Source of the DNA: JAKFEW01 sp036675505
Lineage (GTDB): Bacteria; Cyanobacteriota; Sericytochromatia; S15B-MN24; JAQBPE01
Reading direction: 5' to 3'
Length of the DNA: 64,000 bases
Assembly (NCBI GenBank): GCA_036675505.1
Contig: JAKFEW010000160.1
Coordinates: 177,273-241,272 of the forward strand
A model generated the notes under the pieces. It saw only the letters and a program-made list of their open reading frames with translations. It was not told the DNA's origin and made no database searches. Both the position numbers and the translations under genes were made by a program. Positions 25,125 through 33,720 of this stretch are shown here, one piece after another. Within the stretch, counting starts at the first letter, position 1. The number at the start of each line of letters is the position of its first letter.

Positions 25125-26099
25125 ATGCGCGCGTTCACGCTATTCGGAGCACTCCTGGCGGCCCAGCTCATCGCTGGCTGCGCCCAGCTCCCGGCCCGCC
25201 CGACCACGGGCAAGGCCCTGGGGACGTCGGTGCACGCGGCGGCCGCGGCGCGTGGCCTCGCGGGCACGCTCCAGGTGGACGGCGGGCCTGTGCAGCCCGG
25301 CCAGCCGAGCACCTGGCGGATCGCCTTCCACGGCGCCGACACCGGCGCGCCGATCACGGCCTACGAGCGCGATCACGAGAAGTACATGCACCTGATCGCC
25401 GTGAGCGCCGATCTCGCGACGTTCGCGCACGTCCACCCCGATCTCGCGCCGACGAGCGGGATCTTCACGCTGCGGGCCAACACGCCGACCAGCGACCCGG
25501 ACAACCAGGACGCGGCGCGCATCATGCCGAAGCCCGGCCCTTACCTGCTCTTCACCGAGGTCGTGCCGCTGGGCCAACGCGTGGCCCAGGCCACCTTCGA
25601 CCTGCGCGCCGCCGGGGAGGCGTCACCGGTGGCGCTCACGCCGGATCCGGTCGGCGACGACGGCGTGATCAGGAAGTACTTCAAGGCCGACGGCCGCCCG
25701 GGCGCTCACGGCGATCCGTACCGCGTCGCGCTCACCGCCACGAAGGGCGAGCACCACCCGGGCATGCCGATGATCACCTTCCTGTTCAGGCTCGAAGAGG
25801 CCCGCCAGGCGCCAGGCGGCGTCACCTACGTGGGCATCGACCACCTGCAGCCCTGGCTCGGCATGCCGGGCCACGCGGTGCTGATCGGCGCGAAGGGCGC
25901 GACCGCCGCCGAGCGCACCTTCCGCCACCTCCACGCCGGCCACGGCGACCACCGCGATCGCCGCGATCCAGGCGCCGGCCCCGAGCTCAGCTTCATGGTG
26001 ATGGGCTACGACGTCCCGGATCCGGGCCTCTACAAGATCTGGGGCCAGTTCAAGTACCGCGGCCGGATCCTGACCTTCCCGTTCGCGCTCGCGCTCTGA
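25125..26099 (+). CDS. His-rich secreted lipoprotein with duplicated domain
   Basis: The 324-residue product starts at the ATG behind GAGGAGGT and has lipobox IAGC. Two related beta-rich domains follow. The first contains KYMHLIAVSADLATFAHVHP and ends GPYLLFTEVVP. The second contains LQPWLGMPGHAVLIG, RTFRHLHAGHGDHRD and GLYKIWGQFKYRG. Paired His motifs of this kind occur in secreted proteins linked to copper or other metal handling, and the extra His cluster in domain two supports metal binding. No transporter or metal regulator is adjacent, so the role is unproven. Confidence 0.72.
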   Translation: MRAFTLFGALLAAQLIAGCAQLPARPTTGKALGTSVHAAAAARGLAGTLQVDGGPVQPGQPSTWRIAFHGADTGAPITAYERDHEKYMHLIAVSADLATFAHVHPDLAPTSGIFTLRANTPTSDPDNQDAARIMPKPGPYLLFTEVVPLGQRVAQATFDLRAAGEASPVALTPDPVGDDGVIRKYFKADGRPGAHGDPYRVALTATKGEHHPGMPMITFLFRLEEARQAPGGVTYVGIDHLQPWLGMPGHAVLIGAKGATAAERTFRHLHAGHGDHRDRRDPGAGPELSFMVMGYDVPDPGLYKIWGQFKYRGRILTFPFALAL

Positions 26100-26164
26100 C
26101 CCGCCCGCCCTGATCGGCTTCGCCCTCCCGCTGTGATCGCCCCGCCAAATTCCGCTTGCATACT

Positions 26165-26202
26165 GTTAAGCTTTAGTTTAAACTTCTGTTTAAGGTCTTA
26201 AC
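26165..26202 (+). promoter_or_regulatory. TTAA repeat cluster before the 26251 lipoprotein gene
   Basis: TTAA occurs at 26166, 26178, 26190 and 26198. The first three form 12-base direct repeats and the last is in a GGTCTTAACC palindrome. The stretch is AT-rich against its surroundings and ends about 50 bases before the gene start. Confidence 0.35.
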
Positions 26203-26250
26203 CAAAGCTTTACGTACACCAGGCGACGGGGCCTGGAGGAGGCTACTTTG

Positions 26251-27015
26251 GTGGAATACGGAACGTGGGGGCGCCGCTCGCTCGCGGCCGTCGCGATCCT
26301 GGCGCTGGTGGCCGGCTGCGGCACCGATGCAGGCACCAAGCCGCGCCGCACGGGATCGGACAAGCTGCCTTCGGTGCAGCCCGTCCCGGGCGAATACGTT
26401 GGCGGACCCGGCGGCCCAGGCCTCCCGGCCGGCGCCGCGGGGCAGGACGATCCGCAGGCGCGCGCGCTGATCACGCGCACCTCGGAGGCCGTCCGCGCGC
26501 TGCCCGCCTACCAGCTCGAGATGCGCTGGATGCAGAAGAAGGGCTCGACCGTCGCAAAGGGCGTCTACGACATCATCGGCAAGGCGCCGCGCACCATCCG
26601 CATCGACATCAAGGAAGGCAAAGGCAAGGGCACCAAGGTGCTGTACACCGGCGGCTCGACCGCCAAGGTCCGGCCGGACGGCGTGCTCGGCGCGATCACG
26701 GTCGATCTCTCGGTCAACGACGATCGCCTGCTTTCGGTGCGCAACTACAACATCCCCCAGACGGACCTCAAGGGCATGATGGACCAGCTGGTCGACCCGC
26801 GGCACAAGGCCCGGATCCTCGCGCAGACACAGGAGCGCGTCGCGATCGAGGTGAGCGGTGGGGCGCTGCTCAAGGGCTGCGCGAAGATGGTGATGGAGAT
26901 CGACCCGAACACGGCGCTGCCGCTGACGATTGACCAGTACGACGCCCGCGAGGTAGTCTTCCACCTGGATCTCCGCAACTTCAGGCCACGCAAAAATGCA
27001 TCCGTCGACATCTGA
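26251..27015 (+). CDS. LolA-like/DUF1571-type lipoprotein
   Basis: The 254-residue product has lipobox VAGC and a Gly/Pro linker. From about residue 70 it shows the pattern of outer-membrane-lipoprotein-sorting-like or DUF1571 proteins: a helix (ALITRTSEAVRALPAYQLEM), a series of strands (YDIIGKAPRTIRIDI, KVLYTGG) and the late motif NTALPLTIDQYDAREVVFHL. Such folds form a half-open barrel that holds lipid. GTG at 26251 is preferred because it is 8 bases from GGAGGAGG; a TTG lies one codon earlier. It overlaps the next gene by 20 bases. Confidence 0.72.
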   Translation: MEYGTWGRRSLAAVAILALVAGCGTDAGTKPRRTGSDKLPSVQPVPGEYVGGPGGPGLPAGAAGQDDPQARALITRTSEAVRALPAYQLEMRWMQKKGSTVAKGVYDIIGKAPRTIRIDIKEGKGKGTKVLYTGGSTAKVRPDGVLGAITVDLSVNDDRLLSVRNYNIPQTDLKGMMDQLVDPRHKARILAQTQERVAIEVSGGALLKGCAKMVMEIDPNTALPLTIDQYDAREVVFHLDLRNFRPRKNASVDI

Positions 27016-28006
27016 TCCCCGGCGCGGCGCCCCCGGCAGCGGGGGCGCCCGTTTCTTGCTGGCGGCCCTGCTGGCGCTCACGCCTGCCTTCGCCGCCCAG
27101 GCGATGGCCCGCAAGCCCGCGATCGTCCCGGCCGATGCAGCGCCGGCGCCCGCCTGGGTGCGGACCGGCGACGGCAGCGCGATGCCGGGCCGCGACGAGC
27201 TGGCCGTGCGCTGGCTCGGCACCGCCGGCTTCGAGATCCGCACGGCCAAGACCGCGATCCTGATCGATCCCTATTACTCGCGCACGCCGCTCGGCCAGCT
27301 GCTCCAGGGCCCCGCGCGCCCCGACGAGGCGGCGATCAAGGCCCATGTCCGGCCGGTGGACGGCGTGTTCGTCGGCCACAGCCACTTCGACCACATGATC
27401 GACGCGCCCACCGCCGCGAAGCTCACCAGCGCTGTGCTCTACGGCTCGCCCGCGACGCTCGAGGTGGCTGCGCAGGAGGGCCTGCCCGCTCCCCAGCGCT
27501 TCGCGATCAAGGGCGGCGATCGGGTGAAGGTGGGCGACCTTTACGTGGACATCGTCGAGAGCCGCCACTCCACGATGGCGACGCAGTGGCTCGCGGGCGG
27601 CGAGATGCCCGCGAGCGTGAAGGTGCCGATGTGGTTCCTGGAGTACAAGAACGGCCCGGTCTTCGGCTTCTTGATCCACTGGCGCGGGCGCACCCTCTAC
27701 CACTGCGGGAGCGCCGACATCAACGAGGCCAACCTGGCAGGCAAGCGCGCCGAGACCGTGCTGTTCTGCGTGAGCGGCTGGAAGAGCTCGCCGGACGTGA
27801 TCAAACGCGTTTACGCGGCCTTGCGGCCGGCGGTGATCCTGCCGATGCACCACGACGACTTCTTCAAGCCCTTCGAGGCCGGCGTGAAGGAGAACCTGCT
27901 CGCCTATTACGGCGAGGCGCTCGGCGTGATCCGGCGCGACGCGCCCGGGGCCGCGATCCGGGAGGTCGGCTTCTTCGACGACCACCGCTTCCGCGCGAGG
28001 GACTGA
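26996..28006 (+). CDS. Exported metallo-beta-lactamase-fold hydrolase
   Basis: The 336-residue protein has a basic N-terminus and a hydrophobic segment (about 19-36, LAALLALTPAFAAQAMA) that looks like a signal peptide. The fold is an MBL-type beta-lactamase-like hydrolase: VRWLGTAGFEIRT strand, metal motif HSHFDHM, RHSTMATQ, CGSADINE and a late PMHHDDFF His pair. It resembles the L-ascorbate-lactonase or UlaG-like class. The substrate is unknown. It overlaps the preceding lipoprotein gene by 20 bases, and the M20 peptidase follows after 1 base: a three-gene operon. Confidence 0.85.
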   Translation: MHPSTSDPRRGAPGSGGARFLLAALLALTPAFAAQAMARKPAIVPADAAPAPAWVRTGDGSAMPGRDELAVRWLGTAGFEIRTAKTAILIDPYYSRTPLGQLLQGPARPDEAAIKAHVRPVDGVFVGHSHFDHMIDAPTAAKLTSAVLYGSPATLEVAAQEGLPAPQRFAIKGGDRVKVGDLYVDIVESRHSTMATQWLAGGEMPASVKVPMWFLEYKNGPVFGFLIHWRGRTLYHCGSADINEANLAGKRAETVLFCVSGWKSSPDVIKRVYAALRPAVILPMHHDDFFKPFEAGVKENLLAYYGEALGVIRRDAPGAAIREVGFFDDHRFRARD

Positions 28007-28007
28007 C

Positions 28008-29399
28008 ATGACCGCACGCCGCCTGCTGGCCGCCGCCGCGACGCTCGCCTTGCTCAGCCTGGGCGCGGTTCCACCGCCCTCGCTGGGCGACGAGGCCGCC
28101 GACAAGCTGCGCGATTACCTGCGCATCGACACCTCCAACCCGCCCGGCAACGAGGAAGCCACCGCGCGCCTGATCGCCCGCTGGCTGGCCGCCGAGGGCG
28201 TGCCGTCGAAAGTGCTCGTGGCCGAGCCGGGCCGCGGCAACCTGATCGCGCGGCTGAAGGGCAGCGGGCCCGAGAAGCCGCTGATGCTGCTGCACCACAT
28301 GGACGTCGTGCCGGCCGAGGCCGCCCGCTGGAAGCACCCGCCCTTCGCGGCCGAGGTGCACGACGGCGCGATCTGGGGCCGCGGCGCGCTCGACATGAAG
28401 GGCTTCGGCGTCATGCAGGTGGTCGCCTTCCTGCAGCTCGTGCGCGATCGCGTGCCGCTGCGCCGCGACGTGATCCTGGCCGCGACGGCGGACGAGGAGG
28501 CCGGCGCCGAGGTGGGCGTGCCCTGGCTGATCGCGAACCACCCCGCCGAGGTGGATGCCGGTGAGGTGCTCAACGAGGGCGGCATGGGGCTCATCACGAA
28601 GTCCGGCAAGCCGCTGATGGGCATCCAGACCGCCGAGCGCGGCACGTTCTGGCTGCGCGCGACCGCCAGCGGCGACACCGGCCACGGCTCGCGCGAGCGG
28701 CCGGACTCGGCCACGCGCCGGCTGTTGCGGGCGATGGCGCGCCTCGAGGCGGCGCCCCGCACGCTCGAGCTCGGCCCCGAGTCGCAGGCGATGTTGCACG
28801 CCTTCGCCTCCACGGAGACGGGCCTGGCGGCCTTCGCGCTGAACGCCGTGGCGCAGCCCTGGATCCTGCCGCTCCTCGGCCCGCGCCTGATCGCCGCCGA
28901 GCCCGCGCTCGCGCCGCTGCTCGCCAACACGATCAACCCGACCGTGCTTGCGGCCGGCACGAACACCAACGTGGTGCCGGGCGCGGCGAGCGCCGAGGTC
29001 GACATCCGCATCCTGCCTGGGCGCACCACGGCCGCCACGCTGGATTGGGTCAAGGCGGCCACCGCCGTGCCGGGTGACCCGCCGCTCGCGTGGAAGGTGC
29101 TGCATGAGCGCGCGCCCTCGCGCAGCGCGGCGACGGGGGCGTTGTGGGACGCCCTGGTGGCGGCCATCGGCGAGGAGTACCCGGGCGTGCCGGTGATGCC
29201 GATCCTCACGCCGGGCGGCGGCACGGACTCGGCGTTCTTCCGCGAGCGCGGGGCGCAGGCGCTGGGGTGCATGCCGATCATGGCGACGCAGAAGCAGATC
29301 GACGCGATCCACGGCGACGACGAGTATGTGACGTACGACCAGCTCGAGCGCGGCACGAAGGCGCTCTACAGCACCCTGGTGCGCGCGGCGGGCCGCTAG
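28008..29399 (+). CDS. Exported M20-family metallopeptidase
   Basis: The 463-residue protein has a signal peptide (about 1-25) and the M20 aminoacylase/carboxypeptidase layout. Zinc ligands are visible in LLHHMDVVP, WGRGALDMKG, ATADEEAGAEVG and GTDSAFF, with a dimerisation domain in the middle (about 205-320). Members remove C-terminal residues or acyl groups from small peptides. Co-expression with an exported MBL hydrolase suggests periplasmic scavenging. The C-terminal segment ends without a membrane anchor. Confidence 0.92.
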   Translation: MTARRLLAAAATLALLSLGAVPPPSLGDEAADKLRDYLRIDTSNPPGNEEATARLIARWLAAEGVPSKVLVAEPGRGNLIARLKGSGPEKPLMLLHHMDVVPAEAARWKHPPFAAEVHDGAIWGRGALDMKGFGVMQVVAFLQLVRDRVPLRRDVILAATADEEAGAEVGVPWLIANHPAEVDAGEVLNEGGMGLITKSGKPLMGIQTAERGTFWLRATASGDTGHGSRERPDSATRRLLRAMARLEAAPRTLELGPESQAMLHAFASTETGLAAFALNAVAQPWILPLLGPRLIAAEPALAPLLANTINPTVLAAGTNTNVVPGAASAEVDIRILPGRTTAATLDWVKAATAVPGDPPLAWKVLHERAPSRSAATGALWDALVAAIGEEYPGVPVMPILTPGGGTDSAFFRERGAQALGCMPIMATQKQIDAIHGDDEYVTYDQLERGTKALYSTLVRAAGR

Positions 29400-29409
29400 C
29401 CCCTGGAAA

Positions 29410-30051
29410 TCAGAGCGCCTCGTCGCCGTGCAGCGCGCGCACGGTCGGGCTCGTGGGGATCGCCGCGACCTCGGGCAGCGTGCCGAGCGCCCGGTCCATG
29501 ATCGACTCCGTCACGCCGAACCAGTAATGCTCGTTCTTGTAGTGGTGCCACGTGTGCATCGTCTTGAGCCGCCGGAAATAGGCCGAGCGCGGCTGGTACG
29601 GCACGTGCGCGACGAAGTGGATCCACTCGTAGAAGAGCATCGTCGCCATGTTGCCGAAGAGCATCCCCAGCGCGGCCGCAGGCGGCAGGAACGTGAGGTA
29701 GAGCGCGCCGTACAGGAATGGCGCCGGGATCGTGAACCACATCGGCGCGAAGAGCAGATCGAGCTGGCGCGGGTCGACGTGGTGGCCGTAATGCAGCCGG
29801 CGCTGGATCTTCACGGCCCAGGCCCACGGCAGCGGCTTCGCGTGCAAGATCCAGCGGTGGGTCACGTATTCATGCAGCGGCCAGGTCACCACGCCGATCG
29901 CGGCCCAGGCGGCCCAGACGGCGAGCCCGGGCAGGCCGACCACCCAGAGGCCGACGGCGGCGCTCAGGACGACCATCAACGCGAGCACCACGTTGCAGCG
30001 CTGCTGGAAGAAGAGGCCGATCGCCTCGGACGTACGGAGCTCGGTCGCCAT
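29410..30051 (-). CDS. Fatty acid hydroxylase/carotene hydroxylase-type membrane protein
   Basis: The 213-residue integral membrane protein has four or so hydrophobic segments. The diiron His motifs of the fatty-acid-hydroxylase superfamily are complete: HEYVTHRWILH, HYGHH, HFVAH and HTWHHYKNEHYWFGV. It may hydroxylate a carotenoid, sterol-like or fatty acyl substrate; the substrate is not predictable from sequence. It is divergent from a LysR regulator, a typical regulator-target arrangement. GGGAGGTAG precedes the ATG. Confidence 0.88.
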   Translation of the reverse strand: MATELRTSEAIGLFFQQRCNVVLALMVVLSAAVGLWVVGLPGLAVWAAWAAIGVVTWPLHEYVTHRWILHAKPLPWAWAVKIQRRLHYGHHVDPRQLDLLFAPMWFTIPAPFLYGALYLTFLPPAAALGMLFGNMATMLFYEWIHFVAHVPYQPRSAYFRRLKTMHTWHHYKNEHYWFGVTESIMDRALGTLPEVAAIPTSPTVRALHGDEAL

Positions 30052-30143
30052 CGACGCTACCTCCCGTCGCCTGTATCACTCTGACGATCCCATCTTGCCG
30101 GATCGCCGACGCGGATTCAAGCCCCCTTGCCGGCTTTCCTCGC

Positions 30144-30165
30144 GAAAGTCTCAACCGAGAGTTTC
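30144..30165. promoter_or_regulatory. Candidate LysR operator
   Basis: A near-perfect inverted repeat (GAAAGTCTC and GAGAGTTTC around AACC) contains the core TCTC-N4-GAGA and fits the T-N11-A form of LysR sites. It lies between the divergent LysR and hydroxylase genes, 27 bases before the LysR start. Confidence 0.45.
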
Positions 30166-30191
30166 GATAAGGCCGAAACCGGAGGCTGACC

Positions 30192-31070
30192 GTGAACGTG
30201 AACCCCGACTGGCTGCGCTACTTCGTGGCCCTCGCCGACACCGGCGGCTTCGCCGCGGCCGCCGCGCGGCTCGACGTGACGTCCCAGGCCGTCAGCAAGG
30301 CGATCGCCGGCCTCGAGGACCGCTACCGCGTGCGCCTGGTCGACCGCGACCAGCGCGTCCGCGGGCTCACGCCGGCCGGCGAGTCGCTGCTCGCCGAGGC
30401 CCGCGCGATCCTCGCGCGCATGGAAGACCTCGACCGCCAGATGGCGGGCTGGAAGGAGCGCGCGATCGCGGGCCCGGTGGCGATCGGCACGGCGGGGTTC
30501 TGGCACGACCACGTGCTGCCGCCGATCGTGGCCGCGCTGCAGAAGCGCCACCCGCGCATCCGGCCGCGCATCCACGACATGCTGCCGGAGGACGTCGAGC
30601 GCTGGACGGCGGACGGCGAGCTCGATCTCGGCTTCCTGCCCCGCCCGCCGGCGCGGCCGGACCTCGTGGCCGTCGAGGCGTCGACGACGCCGCTGCTGAT
30701 CGTCTCGGCGCCGGGTCCGAAGCGGCCCTGGCACGAGCTCGGCTGGATCGTGCCACGGTTCTTCAAGCGCGACCTCGACCTCCCGCTCGACAACTGGCCG
30801 GACGACCGCTTCCCGCGCCAGATCGTGGCCGAGGTCGAGAGCTTGAGCACGGCGATCCAGCTCGCCGAGGCCGGCGTAGGCGCGGCCTTCCTGCCTGAGC
30901 TCGCGATCAAGGCGCGCCTGGCAGCGGGCAAGCTCGCCGTCATCGCGGATCCGCCCGTGCAGGTAAACGAGCACCTGTGGGTGGTCTGGCGTCGGCGCGT
31001 GCGCCCACGCCCGGCCGCGCGGGAGCTGCTGGCAGCGCTTGGCGTCTGGCGCGAGGCGGGCGCGAAGTAG
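30192..31070 (+). CDS. LysR-family transcriptional regulator
   Basis: The 292-residue protein has an N-terminal winged helix-turn-helix (about 4-62, with FAAAAARLDVTSQAVSKAIAGLED) and a periplasmic-binding-type effector domain (about 88-285). The start is GTG behind CCGGAGG. It is divergent from the membrane hydroxylase gene and probably controls it and itself through the site at 30144-30165. The ligand is unknown. Confidence 0.92.
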   Translation: MNVNPDWLRYFVALADTGGFAAAAARLDVTSQAVSKAIAGLEDRYRVRLVDRDQRVRGLTPAGESLLAEARAILARMEDLDRQMAGWKERAIAGPVAIGTAGFWHDHVLPPIVAALQKRHPRIRPRIHDMLPEDVERWTADGELDLGFLPRPPARPDLVAVEASTTPLLIVSAPGPKRPWHELGWIVPRFFKRDLDLPLDNWPDDRFPRQIVAEVESLSTAIQLAEAGVGAAFLPELAIKARLAAGKLAVIADPPVQVNEHLWVVWRRRVRPRPAARELLAALGVWREAGAK

Positions 31071-31087
31071 GCGCGCCCGCGGGCTGA

Positions 31088-31246
31088 CTAGCCGATCGGC
31101 ACCAGGCGCGGCAACGGGGCGCCCGGACGGGTGACGACGCGCCACATCACGACGTAGCTGGTCGGCTCGAGCTTGGGCGGGGCGACCTCGCCCTGCGTGG
31201 TGGCCAGCAGCGTGGTGGCCTCGATGCCCTGAATGATGTTCCGCAT
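31088..31246 (-). CDS. Small 52-residue protein
   Basis: A short open frame begins at ATG with a good GGAGG site 6 bases upstream and encodes MRNIIQGIEATTLLATTQGE, then a Pro-rich core with SYVVMWRVVTRP and a PRLVPIG end. There is no signal peptide or membrane segment. It stands between the convergent LysR and LCP genes. The ribosome site and codon use like its neighbours support a real gene; function unknown. Confidence 0.55.
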   Translation of the reverse strand: MRNIIQGIEATTLLATTQGEVAPPKLEPTSYVVMWRVVTRPGAPLPRLVPIG

Positions 31247-31363
31247 GTTCGCCTCCGGGGAAGTCCCCTTCCAGTATGTCGGCGAAGTCTGTGACGGATG
31301 AAGGTACGAGCGTCACATTTCACAACGCCGTAACAATCCAGGCCCCGCCCAGGCCAGGGACGG

Positions 31364-32689
31364 TCAGGGGAGCGGCAGCCCCAGGCTGGCCTGGGGCGCG
31401 TGCTCGAGCTCGAGCCAGTCCTTGCCCATCACGATCGTCACGTCGGAGCTCAGCTCGCCGGTGGCGGCGACCACCACCTCGCCCACGCCGATCGCCGCGA
31501 GCAGCGCCTGGGCCCCTGTCTCGTCGGCGTTCTGGGCGATGATCTGGGTGATCTCATGGCCGAGGCGGGCGTCGCGGCCGGCCTCCTCCACCCACACGTA
31601 GCCGGCACCCGCGAGCGCCCGCTTGAGGCGGCGCAGCGCCTGGCGATCGCCCACCCCGTCGCGCAGCGCGATGCGCACCCGCCCCGGCGCCCTGGCCGTG
31701 GCGACCGTGCGGCCCATCAGGAAGCCGTCCACCAGCCGGTGGGCGCCGTCCAGGTCGGGCACCCAGTACCAGCCCCCGGCGATCAGGCCCTCGCGCCCCG
31801 GCACCATCGTCATCCGCACGCGCGCGCCGTCGAGGCCACGGCCCCACGACGCGAGGCGCACCATTTCGCCGGTCGAGAGATCGGTCTCCATGTTCTGGCG
31901 GACCAGCCCCACCAGCTGCGGCACCTGCAAGAGGTTTTTCGGCGTGAGCAGCTGGCCCACCGCGGCCTGCATGAAGAGCTGCTGGCGCTGCACGCGGCCG
32001 ATGTCGCCGAGGTCGTCGTGGCGGAAACGCAAGAAGTCATGGGCCTGCTGGCCGCTCAGCCGGTTGGGCCCTTTCCGGAGGTGGATGTGCAGCTTGCCGC
32101 TCCAGTCGTCGTAGTTCAGGTCCTTCGGCACGTAAATCTCGACGCCGCCCAGCGCATCCACGAGCTGGATCACCGCCCGCGTGTTGATCAGCACGTAGCG
32201 GTCGACCGGCACGTCGAGCAGGGCCGCGACCGTGCGGACGGACAGCCCAGGGCCGCCGTAGGGGTTGGCGGCGTTGATCTTGAAGGTGCCGTGGCCGGGG
32301 ATCGCCGTGCGCGTGTCGCGCGGGATCGAGAGGATCCGGGCGTCGCCGCGCTGGGGGTCGAAGCGCGCGAGCATCATGGTGTCGGTGTTGCCGCGCAGGC
32401 CCGGGGCGCGTTTGCCGCCTTGATACTCCCAGCTCACGTCGGTGGCCATGAAGAGCACGTTGAGCGGCTGCTCGAGCGTCGGCAGCAGGCTGAGCGCCGA
32501 GGGCGCGGCCGTCGCCACGGCGAGCGGCTCGCCGGCCGAGGCCGTCGGCATGGGCGAAGGGCGCCCGGTGGCGAGCACGGTCTCCAGACCGAACCCGCCG
32601 GCGAGGCCCATGACGGCGGCCATGAAGATCGCTGCCAAGAACGTGGTGCGTGCCGGCCCCCGCCGCCGCATCCGCGATTTCCGCCCCAT
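31364..32689 (-). CDS. LytR-CpsA-Psr (LCP) family cell-wall ligase with LytR_C domain
   Basis: LCP enzymes transfer lipid-linked glycopolymers to peptidoglycan or other carriers outside the membrane. The 441-residue protein has an N-terminal membrane helix (about 15-40), an LCP domain (about 75-260) and a LytR_C-like domain (about 330-425). The LCP signatures are NTDTMMLARFDP, ILSIPRDTRT, KINAANPYGGP and HDFLRFRHDD with the conserved Arg residues, then RVQRQQLF. GGGGAGG precedes the ATG. A perfect TATAAT promoter lies upstream at 32733-32738. Confidence 0.92.
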   Translation of the reverse strand: MGRKSRMRRRGPARTTFLAAIFMAAVMGLAGGFGLETVLATGRPSPMPTASAGEPLAVATAAPSALSLLPTLEQPLNVLFMATDVSWEYQGGKRAPGLRGNTDTMMLARFDPQRGDARILSIPRDTRTAIPGHGTFKINAANPYGGPGLSVRTVAALLDVPVDRYVLINTRAVIQLVDALGGVEIYVPKDLNYDDWSGKLHIHLRKGPNRLSGQQAHDFLRFRHDDLGDIGRVQRQQLFMQAAVGQLLTPKNLLQVPQLVGLVRQNMETDLSTGEMVRLASWGRGLDGARVRMTMVPGREGLIAGGWYWVPDLDGAHRLVDGFLMGRTVATARAPGRVRIALRDGVGDRQALRRLKRALAGAGYVWVEEAGRDARLGHEITQIIAQNADETGAQALLAAIGVGEVVVAATGELSSDVTIVMGKDWLELEHAPQASLGLPLP

Positions 32690-32732
32690 GACCTCCCCAT
32701 GCGCCGGTCACGGGCCGGCGTCTCGCGTGGAC

Positions 32733-32760
32733 ATTATACCTCCGCGGATTCCTGGCCCAA
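32733..32760 (-). promoter_or_regulatory. Promoter of the LCP gene
   Basis: On the minus strand TATAAT (32738-32733) is preceded after 16 bases by TTGGGC (32760-32755). The start codon is 44 bases downstream of the -10. Confidence 0.5.
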
Positions 32761-32849
32761 CCAGGCAAGCCGCGGCCCGGCCGCTCGCTTAAAACTGCTC
32801 GATTTCGCGTATAAGGAGAAAAGCGGGCGAGCGTCCGCAGCCAGGTTCC

Positions 32850-33632
32850 ATGCCGCCGATCGATCCCAACCGCCCAGCCGCCCCCAAGCCCCGCCCCCAG
32901 GCCAGGCCAGCCGCCAAACCGCCCTCCGCGGTCGCGCCGCCGCCGACCCGGGACACCTACGTGCGCGCGCCCGTGACCCCGCCGAGCCCGCGGTGGTCGT
33001 TCAAGCCCGACACCGTGCGCGGCACCTACGACGCCCGCGCCGAGCGCACCCCCACCTACGACTTCCCCACGATCATCGCCCAGGTGCCGGCGATATGGGA
33101 GCGCCGGGTCGCGGCCGACATGCGCCTCGACCTCCGCAAGCGCAGCACGACCCTGCGCCCGCAGGAGACCTACGGCCAGCTCTTCGAGCGGATCGGCACG
33201 GAGCTCGGCGTCGATCCCTGTGCGCTCGCGGCTTTCTGCGTCTTCGAGAGCTACGACGCCGCCCGCGGCTCCTTCAACCCGCACATGCGCGAAGTCGGCC
33301 GCGGGATGCTCGCCGCCGGCATCGCGGCCACGCAGGCGCAGGACTGGCGCGGAAAGCTCATCCCGGGCCTGACCCGGCGCCTCCCGAAAACCAAGGAGGC
33401 GACGGCCACCATGCTGCGCGCGAACCCCGAGTACGCCCTGCGCTGCCTCGCCGCCGAGATGAAGGTGCCCTACGCGGCGAACGGCGACCTGGCGAAGGCC
33501 TTCCCGCTGGTCGCCTACCCGGCCTGGGGCGATCCGCGGCGCCAGCGCGGCAACTACGGCAACGTGGCCCAGTACGTCAGCCGCGCGCATGCGCTCTACC
33601 AGGCGTTTGTGGGCGCGGCTGCGAAGCGCTGA
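32850..33632 (+). CDS. Lytic-transglycosylase-like protein
   Basis: The 260-residue protein has a Pro/Ala-rich N-terminal 60 residues with no clear signal peptide, then a helical domain like SLT lysozyme-type enzymes: FERIGTELGVDPCALAAFCV followed by FESYDAARGSFNP, where the Glu of FES is in the position of the catalytic acid, and YGNVAQYVSRAHALYQAF at the end, as in SLT domains. Lacking an export signal, it may be a structural or inactive relative. It is divergent from the LCP gene; both concern the cell wall. Confidence 0.68.
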   Translation: MPPIDPNRPAAPKPRPQARPAAKPPSAVAPPPTRDTYVRAPVTPPSPRWSFKPDTVRGTYDARAERTPTYDFPTIIAQVPAIWERRVAADMRLDLRKRSTTLRPQETYGQLFERIGTELGVDPCALAAFCVFESYDAARGSFNPHMREVGRGMLAAGIAATQAQDWRGKLIPGLTRRLPKTKEATATMLRANPEYALRCLAAEMKVPYAANGDLAKAFPLVAYPAWGDPRRQRGNYGNVAQYVSRAHALYQAFVGAAAKR

Positions 33633-33720
33633 GTCGACGTGAAGGCGACGTGATCGTCGTCACGTGACGCCTCTAGCGGTCTGGTATAGTAGGCCTGGCA
33701 AGCGAGCCTCAGGAGCGACG

